Assembly (NCBI GenBank): GCA_020859745.1
Contig: JAJBVQ010000175.1
Coordinates: 1 to 13,553, forward strand
Length of the DNA: 13,553 nucleotides
Direction of reading: 5' to 3'
Origin: Rikenellaceae bacterium
Lineage (GTDB): Bacteria > Bacteroidota > Bacteroidia > Bacteroidales > Rikenellaceae
Shown here: one piece after another, positions 7,482 through 13,376 of the stretch
Numbering within the stretch: the first letter of the stretch is position 1
How the letters are laid out: the number at the start of each line of letters is the position of its first letter
The notes under the pieces: generated by a model
Database searches by the model: none
What the model was told of the DNA's origin: nothing
The model's input: only the letters and a program-made list of their open reading frames with translations
Translations under genes and position numbers: made by a program

Positions 7482-8729
7482 TTATTTCCCGCCGAGTTTC
7501 CGGCAGAGGCAGTCTGCGATGTCACCAGCCACTTCCGCCTTGGATTTCAACGGCAAAACCGTCGGCTGCACATCCGGTTCCCGATCGAAAATGGTCACCT
7601 TATTGGTATCCACGCCGAACCCCGCCCCTTTGTCCCGCAAAGAGTTGAGCACAATAGCATCCAGGTTTTTAGCTTGCAGTTTCCCGCGGGCATAATCCTC
7701 CGCCGAGGCCGCCGAGGTTTCCAGGGCAAAACCGATGGTAATTTGCCCGTCCCGCTTGATGCGCCCCATCTCCGCCGCAATATCCTTCGTGGGCTTCAAT
7801 TCCAGTACGAACGGCTTATTCCCGTCGTGCTTATACTTCTCCCCCATCGGAAAGGCCGGAGTATAGTCGGCCACCGCCGCGCAGAACACCGCCCCGTCCA
7901 TCTGCGGAAACAAACGCGCGCACGCCTCGTACATCTGGGCCGCCGAGAGTGCCGGTACAATCTCGATATTAGAATATGTCCGCGACAAAACCGCCGTGGC
8001 ATGCCCCGTCACCAACGTAACGTCCGCCCCCCGCATGGCCAGCGCCTCCGCAATGGCATACCCCATCTTCCCGGTCGAATAGTTGCTCACGAACCGCACC
8101 GGGTCGATCGGCTCCACGGTCGCCCCCGCCGTTACGAGTATCTTTTTCCCGGCCAGTGGCAAAACTTCTTCCTTCTTGTCCCCGGAAAAACGGGACGAGA
8201 GGTATTGGCATATCTCCTCCGGCTCCGCCATCCGCCCCTTGCCCACCAGCCCGCTGGCCAGCTCCCCGTCGCCCGGCTCGATAATCCCCACGTTATCCCG
8301 CCTCTTTAAGATCGAAAGATTCTCCTGCGTGGCCGGATGCCGGTACATATCGAGGTCCATCGCCGGGGCCACGCTCACCGGGCACCTTGCCGAAAGATAA
8401 GTGCACAGCAAGAGGTTGTCCGCTACCCCCCGCGCCATCTTGGCCAATGTATTGGCCGTGGCCGGCGCAATAAGGTAATGATCGGCCCACTCCCCGAGGG
8501 AAATATGCGAGTTCCACGCTCCGTTGGTAGGATCGAAGTTATCCACCAGCACCGGATGCCGGCACAAGGTAGCCAGCGTCAGCGGCGTCACGAAGTCCCT
8601 GGCGGCCTGCGACATGATCACGCGCACTTCGGCCCCCTCCCTGACCAGCAACCTAATAAGCATAGCCGCTTTATAAGCGGCTATGCTTCCGGTGACTCCC
8701 AGCAGAATGTGTTTCCCTTGCAGTGACAT
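7482..8729 (-). CDS. coaBC: Bifunctional phosphopantothenoylcysteine decarboxylase / phosphopantothenate-cysteine ligase
   Basis: This enzyme performs two steps of coenzyme A synthesis: joining cysteine to 4'-phosphopantothenate (CoaB) and decarboxylating the product (CoaC). The product is 415 residues. The FMN-dependent CoaC half (about 1-185) shows GVTGSIAAYK, His75 in NSHISL (the family's catalytic His), PATANT and APAMDLDMY. The CoaB half begins near residue 194 with KKILVTAGATVEPIDPVRF and includes SNYSTGKMG, AAVADY and KPTKDI. Two positions differ from E. coli Dfp: Asp125 where the PxMN motif has Asn, and Ser159 in GELASGLVGKGRM where E. coli has the redox Cys158. I think other Bacteroidetes share these changes. 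ATG 8729 gives MSLQGKHILLG; an ATG at 8810 would extend into repeat element B and is rejected. The gene normally follows rpoZ closely in this phylum but here a 294-base gap separates them. Confidence 0.96.
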   Translation of the reverse strand: MSLQGKHILLGVTGSIAAYKAAMLIRLLVREGAEVRVIMSQAARDFVTPLTLATLCRHPVLVDNFDPTNGAWNSHISLGEWADHYLIAPATANTLAKMARGVADNLLLCTYLSARCPVSVAPAMDLDMYRHPATQENLSILKRRDNVGIIEPGDGELASGLVGKGRMAEPEEICQYLSSRFSGDKKEEVLPLAGKKILVTAGATVEPIDPVRFVSNYSTGKMGYAIAEALAMRGADVTLVTGHATAVLSRTYSNIEIVPALSAAQMYEACARLFPQMDGAVFCAAVADYTPAFPMGEKYKHDGNKPFVLELKPTKDIAAEMGRIKRDGQITIGFALETSAASAEDYARGKLQAKNLDAIVLNSLRDKGAGFGVDTNKVTIFDREPDVQPTVLPLKSKAEVAGDIADCLCRKLGGK

Positions 8730-8783
8730 GATTATCCAATCTAAAACAACCGTTCCTTTATTTGCATTGTGCTTGAGAGAACT

Positions 8784-8805
8784 GCCGCTTTTTGTAAAAA
8801 GCGGC
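8784..8805. repeat. Perfect hairpin in left half of element B
   Basis: GCCGCTTTTT and AAAAAGCGGC form a 10-base perfect stem around GT. It occupies the same place in the left half as the GTTCTTTCTTT hairpin does in the right half. A near copy of this stem is found in element A at 5431-5450. It is followed by a purine/C linker and has no T run, so it does not look like a classical intrinsic terminator on the plus strand. Confidence 0.85.
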
Positions 8806-8967
8806 ACCAAAAACTTTTGAGATAGCTGCGCTACTCCTCAGGCTCCGCAAGGCTCAACTTTGGCGGGCGGAATGGGGCCTGAGCCTTTTTCAAGGCGGCC
8901 CCATTCGCCGCGCCAAAATAGGCAATGCAAGATTTAGGATGCGCAAGCATCCTCGAAAGTTTCTTTG

Positions 8968-8991
8968 GTTCTTTCTTTTCAAAGAAAGAAC
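8968..8991 (-). terminator. Hairpin downstream of rpoZ, possible terminator or mRNA 3' end
   Basis: GTTCTTTCTTT and AAAGAAAGAAC make a perfect 11-base stem with a two-base loop, 33-56 bases after the rpoZ stop in the transcribed direction. The downstream minus-strand sequence is A-rich (CCAAAGAAACTTT) and lacks a U tract, so intrinsic termination is uncertain; the structure could instead stabilise a processed 3' end. The equivalent hairpin follows meaB at 13412-13435. Confidence 0.45.
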
Positions 8992-9023
8992 GGTTGCCTC
9001 CAACCGAAATGCAAATAAAGGAA

Positions 9024-9356
9024 CTATTTTTCGGCAGCCTGTGCATTCCGTTCGCGGAAGCCCACCTCGCCTTCGAGGTACTCCTCGATAGCGATCAGGG
9101 TCGGCTTCGGCAGCCGCTCATAGTGGCGCGAAATTTCGATCTGCTCCCGGTTCTCGAAAGTCTCTTCGAGGTTGTCCGAAGCGAACGAGAATTCGGAAAG
9201 CTTGCCTGCCAGCTCCTGCTTCAACTCACTGTTGATCTGGTTGGCCCGCTTGGCAATGACATTCACCGTTTCGTAGATGTTGCCCGTAGCCTCATCCAGG
9301 TCGCTCAGGGTCCGGGTGACCGTGTTGGTCGGGACATTCTGGGTTTTGATTTCCAT
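9024..9356 (-). CDS. rpoZ: DNA-directed RNA polymerase omega subunit, Bacteroidetes type
   Basis: Omega is the small subunit that helps the beta-prime subunit fold and join the RNA polymerase core. The 110-residue product opens MEIKTQNVPTNTVTRTLSDL and carries the conserved omega segment GNIYETVNVIAKRANQI (about residues 25-41), comparable to GNRFDLVLVAARRARQM in E. coli. A Bacteroidetes-specific tail follows, including LPKPTLIAIEEYLEGEVGFRE. The length of about 110 is usual for this phylum. The ATG at 9356 lies 19 bases after the bamD stop on the same strand, so the two genes are almost certainly co-transcribed. Its TAG stop touches the inverted end of repeat element B. That places a hairpin-rich insertion between this gene and coaBC, which in related genomes directly follows it. 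Confidence 0.93.
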   Translation of the reverse strand: MEIKTQNVPTNTVTRTLSDLDEATGNIYETVNVIAKRANQINSELKQELAGKLSEFSFASDNLEETFENREQIEISRHYERLPKPTLIAIEEYLEGEVGFRERNAQAAEK

Positions 9357-9375
9357 AATATGGTGTTGACTTATT

Positions 9376-10464
9376 TTATTTTACTTCCAGTATCCGTTCT
9401 TCGCCCTCGCGCGAGATCCGGCTGTCGCTCTTGCGGATCCTCGAATCGCTCTTCTTCAACTTCTTCGCTTCCGCCTTGATCTGCGCCTGCTGGGCCTTGA
9501 GAGTTGCCTCGTCCTGCTTCAGCTTGATCTTGGCCTGGTTGCGCTCCAGCTGGTCGCTGATCGTCCTGAGGTTGGCCTTCTGCTGTTTGATGCTCTCCTT
9601 GAGGCTTTCTGCATCAATGCGGTTTTTCTCGATGTCCACCGCCGCCTGCTGGTTGTTGTCCACGTAGGACTTCGCCTCGCGGAACATCTTGTCGAGATCC
9701 TTAAGGTAACTCTTGCTGTCCGGATAGTCGCTTTTGAAGTTATAGTACGAATCGACCATCTTCATATAGCGGTCCAGTTTCCGGGCCGGGATGCTGTTCT
9801 TGGCGTAGTTGTACCACGACTTGCAGATCAGGTACATCATCGTCTCGCGGTAAGGCGTCTCCGGCATGTCCTTGAGCGAGTAGCGCAGGGCCGCCACCGA
9901 AGCCGGATAACGTTGCAGCTTGAAATAGAGCGAGGCGTTGATGAACTCCTTCTCGTACAGTTTGTTCTGCAACTCTTCGAGCATCCGTTTGATGTCCTCC
10001 GCCTTGATGCTCTGCGGGTGGCGGTTCAGGTATTCGTTGAAGGTGGTGATCGCCTTGTGGGTCTCGGTCTGGTCGCGTTCGGCCGGGCGCGAAAGGTGGT
10101 ACCAGCACATCGGCAGCAGGAACTCCGCCTCTTCGGAGAATGGCCTGCGGCTGAACGCCTTGCGGTACTGGTCGAACCCGTCCGCCGCCAGGTCGTACAT
10201 CCCCTGGTTGTAATAGGATTTGGCCGTATAGAAGAGGATCGTGTCCGCCCGGTCGCTGCTGTAAAGGTCGTTGTACACCGCCTCGAAATAGACCGTCGCG
10301 TTGCGGAACTTCTTATTGCGGTAGGAGTCCAGCGCCGCTTGGTAGATCTGTTCGGTGTTCTTGCTCTTGAGCAGTTTGTTCATGCCTTTGCCGAAAGCCG
10401 CGCCGCAACCGGCGCCCGTCACCAGGAAAGCCAGCAGAAAGACAGTGATCCGTATGTATCTCAT
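9376..10464 (-). CDS. bamD: Outer-membrane assembly lipoprotein BamD with long C-terminal coiled coil
   Basis: BamD is the TPR-containing lipoprotein of the BAM complex, which inserts beta-barrel proteins in the outer membrane. The 362-residue product starts with a signal sequence (MRYIRITVFLLAFLVTGAGC) ending at Cys20, the likely lipidated residue, although the GAGC lipobox is not the textbook form. Residues about 33-265 hold tetratricopeptide-like helical pairs such as IYQAALDSYRNKKFRNATVY and ILFYTAKSYYNQGMYDLAAD. Residues about 267-362 are an unusual extension: charged, rich in Gln, Lys and Ala, strongly predicted coiled coil, and ending with a short tandem KSDSRIRKSDSRI. Typical BamD ends near 250-280 residues. 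Placement upstream of rpoZ, coaBC and recN is the conserved Bacteroidetes order and supports the name. A TACCTTTG promoter box lies upstream at 10500-10507. Confidence 0.9.
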   Translation of the reverse strand: MRYIRITVFLLAFLVTGAGCGAAFGKGMNKLLKSKNTEQIYQAALDSYRNKKFRNATVYFEAVYNDLYSSDRADTILFYTAKSYYNQGMYDLAADGFDQYRKAFSRRPFSEEAEFLLPMCWYHLSRPAERDQTETHKAITTFNEYLNRHPQSIKAEDIKRMLEELQNKLYEKEFINASLYFKLQRYPASVAALRYSLKDMPETPYRETMMYLICKSWYNYAKNSIPARKLDRYMKMVDSYYNFKSDYPDSKSYLKDLDKMFREAKSYVDNNQQAAVDIEKNRIDAESLKESIKQQKANLRTISDQLERNQAKIKLKQDEATLKAQQAQIKAEAKKLKKSDSRIRKSDSRISREGEERILEVK

Positions 10465-10499
10465 AAAAGGTAGTGGTCGTGTGCGTATATATCAATTTA

Positions 10500-10507
10500 C
10501 AAAGGTA
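10500..10507 (-). promoter_or_regulatory. Putative -7 box for the bamD operon
   Basis: The minus strand reads TACCTTTG, an exact match to the Bacteroidetes -7 consensus TAnnTTTG, 36 bases before the bamD ATG. The upstream -33 TTG element is not clear at the usual distance. The implied leader is about 25-30 bases. The box is the same octamer used by the divergent gene on the other side of this intergenic region. Confidence 0.6.
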
Positions 10508-10636
10508 ATAAACTTTTTTGAAAGCATAATTGATTCGTTTGCGGCTGGGCGACAGGCCCGAACGGAAAGGCCGCCGCAGGAGCAAAATACGATTTTATAC
10601 TTATCCAGGAGACGGACAGCGGAACGGAAAAAAGCC

Positions 10637-10644
10637 TACCTTTG
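10637..10644 (+). promoter_or_regulatory. Putative -7 box for the sulA-like gene
   Basis: TACCTTTG matches TAnnTTTG exactly, 38 bases before the GTG start chosen at 10683. Its presence inside the longer open frame that begins at 10530 argues that the extra 51 upstream codons are not translated. No good -33 TTG is visible. Confidence 0.6.
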
Positions 10645-10682
10645 CCCCAAAATTTCCGTTAAATCATCAAAATTACCATACT

Positions 10683-11945
10683 GTGGATATTTTCGAACGA
10701 ATCAAAAAGGATGCCGGCGGCCCGATCGGCCAGTACCAGAAACTGAGCCACGGCTACTACTCTTTCCCGAAACTCGAAGGCCCCATCGGCCCGCGGATGC
10801 TGTTCCGCGGCAAGATGATGCTGAACTGGAGCCTGAACAACTACCTCGGGTTGGCGGCACATCCGGAGGTGATGGAAGCCGACGCCGAAGCGGCGCGGGA
10901 GTTCGGGATGGCGGCTCCGATGGGCGCCCGCATGATGAGCGGCCAGACCAAATACCACGAGGAGCTGGAGCGCCGCCTGGCGGCATTCGTCCACAAACCG
11001 GACGCTTTCCTGCTCAACTTCGGGTACCAGGGGATGGTGTCGATCATCGACTGCCTGGCCACGGCCCGCGACGTGATCGTCTACGACTCGGAGGCGCACG
11101 CCTGCATCATCGACGGCCTTCTGATCCACAAAGCCAAAGGCGGCAAGCGGTTCGTTTACCACCACAATGACATGGACAAGTGCCGCACGATGCTCGAACG
11201 GGCTACGAAGCTGGCCGAAAAGCAGGGCGGCGGCGTGCTGGTGATCACCGAAGGGGTGTTCGGGATGAAGGGCGACCTGGGCAAGCTGGACGAGATCGTG
11301 GCGATGAAGAAGGATTTCAACTTCCGCATCCTGGTGGACGACGCCCACGGGCTGGGCACCATGGGTAAGACCGGAGCCGGGACGCCGGAGCATTTCGGGG
11401 TCGAAGACCAGATCGACGTGCACTTCGGAACCTTCGCCAAATCGTTCGCCGGAATCGGCGCTTTCGTGGCTTCCGACCCGGACATCGTGAATTTCCTCCG
11501 TTACAATATGCGTTCGCAGCTCTACGCCAAGTCGCTGCCGATGCCGATGGTCAAGGGGGCGATGAAACGGCTCGACCTGATCCAGGAGCATCCGGAATAC
11601 CGCGAAAAGCTCTGGACGATCGTGAAGGCGCTCCAGAAAGGCTTTACGGACGCCGGCTTCGACATCGGGGTGACCCAGTCGCCGGTAACGCCGGTCTACA
11701 TGAAGGGAGGGGTCGAAGACGCCACCAACATCGTGGTGGACTTGCGCGAAAACCACAACCTGTTCTGTTCGGTGGTGGTCTATCCGGTCATCCCGAAGGG
11801 AGAAATCATCTTACGCATTATTCCGACGGCGGTGCATACGCTGGAAGACGTGGAATACACGGTCAATGCGTTCAAGGCCTGCCGCGGCAAGCTCGAAGCG
11901 GGCGAATACTACAAGCCGATCCAGAACATGGCCGACCCGATGTAA
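10683..11945 (+). CDS. sulA: PLP-dependent alpha-oxoamine synthase, probable cysteate acyltransferase (sulfonolipid synthesis)
   Basis: From GTG 10683 the product is 420 residues, starting DIFERIKKDAGGPIGQ after the initiator. It is a fold-type I PLP enzyme of the family joining an amino acid to an acyl thioester with loss of CO2 (serine palmitoyltransferase, 2-amino-3-ketobutyrate CoA ligase, 8-amino-7-oxononanoate synthase). Visible residues are His139 (SEAHACIIDG), stacking on PLP; Asp219 and His222 in LVDDAHGLGTMG; and Lys253 in GTFAKSFAGIG, which forms the Schiff base. The 34-residue Asp-to-Lys spacing equals that of Sphingomonas SPT. The N-terminus with FPKLEGPIGPRM differs from Bacteroides SPT as I recall it and resembles the cysteate acyl-ACP transferase that starts capnine/sulfobacin synthesis. 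That makes cysteate plus acyl-ACP the likely substrates, giving 3-ketocapnine. SPT activity remains possible. It is monocistronic: divergent from bamD, with a strong terminator behind. Confidence 0.7.
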   Translation: MDIFERIKKDAGGPIGQYQKLSHGYYSFPKLEGPIGPRMLFRGKMMLNWSLNNYLGLAAHPEVMEADAEAAREFGMAAPMGARMMSGQTKYHEELERRLAAFVHKPDAFLLNFGYQGMVSIIDCLATARDVIVYDSEAHACIIDGLLIHKAKGGKRFVYHHNDMDKCRTMLERATKLAEKQGGGVLVITEGVFGMKGDLGKLDEIVAMKKDFNFRILVDDAHGLGTMGKTGAGTPEHFGVEDQIDVHFGTFAKSFAGIGAFVASDPDIVNFLRYNMRSQLYAKSLPMPMVKGAMKRLDLIQEHPEYREKLWTIVKALQKGFTDAGFDIGVTQSPVTPVYMKGGVEDATNIVVDLRENHNLFCSVVVYPVIPKGEIILRIIPTAVHTLEDVEYTVNAFKACRGKLEAGEYYKPIQNMADPM

Positions 11946-11978
11946 GCGGGGTTGTGTTCGACCGATACTCTTTTTTTC

Positions 11979-12016
11979 AAAAGCTTTTTTCCGATCATTC
12001 GGAGAAAAGCTTTTTT
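11979..12016 (+). terminator. Intrinsic terminator of the sulA-like gene
   Basis: Arms 11979-11994 (AAAAGCTTTTTTCCGA) and 11999-12014 pair at 15 of 16 positions around the loop TCAT, 33 bases after the stop codon. The right arm ends in a run of six T at 12011-12016. ACCGAT and ATCGGT further out (11961-11966, 12020-12025) could extend the pairing. The AT-rich stem flanked by A and T runs could work on both strands, but only the plus strand has a gene upstream. Confidence 0.85.
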
Positions 12017-12025
12017 ATTGATCGG

Positions 12026-12246
12026 TTATTATGTAATTCCGCGTCAGCGGGCGGGCCGCAGAGTTTTGACGGCGCCCGCGGCAATTCTAAAAATTCCGCT
12101 TGCGCGAAATTTTCATTCTTGCCCTTTAGGCGGGCGGGCGCCTCTCGGGCAGGAGGGTACTGCCCTTACGCCGGGCGGGCGGACGCGTTGCGTCTTTTAT
12201 TGGCCTGCCGATCGACGACTCTTACAAAAATAACCGATCCTTTTTA
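12026..12246. other. GC-rich gene-free spacer upstream of meaB
   Basis: With the terminator this forms a 336-base gap between the two plus-strand genes. It is rich in GGGCGGGCG-type runs and has a short hairpin, GGGCAG at 12147-12152 pairing with CTGCCC at 12160-12165. The words GGAGGGTACTG (12152-12162) recur in element C at 13402-13412, so part of the spacer may be a decayed copy of the same repeat family. Short open frames here have no recognisable protein character and I do not call a gene. Confidence 0.5.
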
Positions 12247-12254
12247 TAACTTTA
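12247..12254 (+). promoter_or_regulatory. Possible -7 box for meaB
   Basis: TAACTTTA matches TAnnTTTG except at the last base and is 28 bases ahead of the GTG start, a similar distance to those of the bamD and sulA-like boxes. No -33 TTG was found, so this is tentative. Confidence 0.35.
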
Positions 12255-12281
12255 CCTGCATATCTAATTCGGAAACAGGCA

Positions 12282-13376
12282 GTGGAACATTACGAAGAAC
12301 ATCATAAAGAGACTTTTACGGACAGCGCGCTGGAGGTGGCGGCGGGCGTCGAGCGGCCGCCGGCGGTCAATCCGTACTACAAACGGCCCAAGCGACACCG
12401 CCTGTCGGCGGACGACTATGTGGAGGGGATACTGGCCGGGAACATCACCATACTCAGCCAGGCGATCACCATGACCGAGAGCCTGCTGCCGGAACACCAT
12501 GCGCTGGCGCAGCAGATCATCGAGCGATGCCTGCCGCATGCGGGCAAATCGGTGCGGATCGGGATCACGGGGGTGCCGGGGGCCGGGAAGTCGACTTTTA
12601 TCGAGGCGGTGGGCACCAAGGTCACGGGACTGGGCCACAAGCTGGCGGTGCTGGCGATCGACCCCAGTTCGGAGAGGACGAAGGGTTCGGTGCTGGGGGA
12701 CAAGACGCGGATGGAGACGCTGGTGCACAATCCGGACGCTTTTATCCGGCCTTCGCCGTCGGCGGGTTCGCTGGGCGGGGTGGCGCGCAAAACGCGGGAG
12801 AGCGTGATCCTGTGCGAGGCGGCGGGATTCGACGTGGTCTTTATCGAGACGGTCGGGGTGGGCCAGTCGGAAACGGCGGTGCATTCGATGGTAGATCTGT
12901 TCCTGCTGATCCAGATCTCGGGGGCCGGGGACGAGCTGCAGGGGATCAAGCGCGGGATCATGGAGATGGCGGACATGGTGGCGATCAACAAGGCGGACGG
13001 GGACAATGTCCAACGGGCGGAATTGACTAAACGACAGTTCCTGAATGCGTTGTCGCTGTTCCCGATGCCGGAGTCGGAGTGGAAACCGAGGGTATATACG
13101 ACTTCGTCGACGGAAGGGACAGGATTGACGGAGCTGTGGGGCGGGATCGAGGACTACTTGAAATTTACGAAGGCGAACGGCTTTTTCGAACGGAACCGGA
13201 GCCGGCAGGCGAAGTACTGGATGTACGAGACGATCGACTCGGAACTCCGGGACAATTTTTACAAGTCGCCGCTGATCGAACCTCTGTTGGCGGAGTACGA
13301 GAAACGGGTGCTGGAGGATAAGATCAGCTCGTTCGCCGCGGCACGGGAACTCCTGGACCGCTATTACTCCAAATAA
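12282..13376 (+). CDS. meaB: Methylmalonyl-CoA mutase-associated GTPase MeaB
   Basis: MeaB (ArgK family, G3E GTPases) is a cytoplasmic chaperone. It guards the adenosylcobalamin enzyme methylmalonyl-CoA mutase, gating cofactor loading and release of inactive cobalamin using GTP. The 364-residue product has Walker A GVPGAGKS at residues 97-104, AIDPSS at 125-130, the switch/Walker B segment FIETVGVGQSE at about 187-197 and the guanine-specificity motif NKAD at 236-239. The helical N-terminal part (about 40-90) and C-terminal dimerisation arm (about 300-364, ending ELLDRYYSK) are complete and length is normal. The start is GTG at 12282; the next Met is at residue 64, too far in. The mutase subunits are not in the window. 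The role fits succinate-to-propionate metabolism in Bacteroidales. Repeat element C begins directly after the TAA stop. Confidence 0.95.
   Translation: MEHYEEHHKETFTDSALEVAAGVERPPAVNPYYKRPKRHRLSADDYVEGILAGNITILSQAITMTESLLPEHHALAQQIIERCLPHAGKSVRIGITGVPGAGKSTFIEAVGTKVTGLGHKLAVLAIDPSSERTKGSVLGDKTRMETLVHNPDAFIRPSPSAGSLGGVARKTRESVILCEAAGFDVVFIETVGVGQSETAVHSMVDLFLLIQISGAGDELQGIKRGIMEMADMVAINKADGDNVQRAELTKRQFLNALSLFPMPESEWKPRVYTTSSTEGTGLTELWGGIEDYLKFTKANGFFERNRSRQAKYWMYETIDSELRDNFYKSPLIEPLLAEYEKRVLEDKISSFAAARELLDRYYSK

Larger units (their letters stand above)
8752..9024. repeat. Foldback element B between rpoZ and coaBC, two inverted hairpin modules
   Basis: The element is bounded by a perfect 17-base inverted repeat, GTTCCTTTATTTGCATT at 8752-8768 and its complement at 9008-9024, the latter ending on the first base of the rpoZ stop triplet (plus-strand numbering). 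Homology continues inward from both ends for about 75 bases. Each half has a first hairpin (8784-8805 on the left, 8968-8991 on the right), then a linker of the form CCAAAnAAACTTT, then a second hairpin (right copy 8936-8953). The stem sequences differ between halves while complementarity is kept. The centre holds a third imperfect hairpin, 8859-8879 pairing with 8897-8917 at 18 of 21 positions. No gene is supported: short open frames crossing it are unlike any protein I know. The right half matches element C after meaB base for base over long stretches. Confidence 0.85.

Noticed and set aside
8730..8810. 27-codon N-terminal extension of coaBC
   Set aside because: It would translate part of repeat element B; the conserved CoaC start is MSLQGKHILLG at 8729.
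8925..9479. 184-codon plus-strand open frame
   Set aside because: It crosses repeat element B and runs antisense to rpoZ and the end of bamD; no domain is recognisable.
10530..10682. 51-codon upstream extension of the sulA-like gene
   Set aside because: The added sequence is Arg/Lys-rich, contains the probable promoter box, and family members start at DIFERI. GTG 10683 is preferred.
11952..12307. Small open frames (93 and 117 codons) in the sulA-meaB gap
   Set aside because: They run through the terminator hairpin and GC-rich spacer and into the start of meaB; their translations lack protein character.
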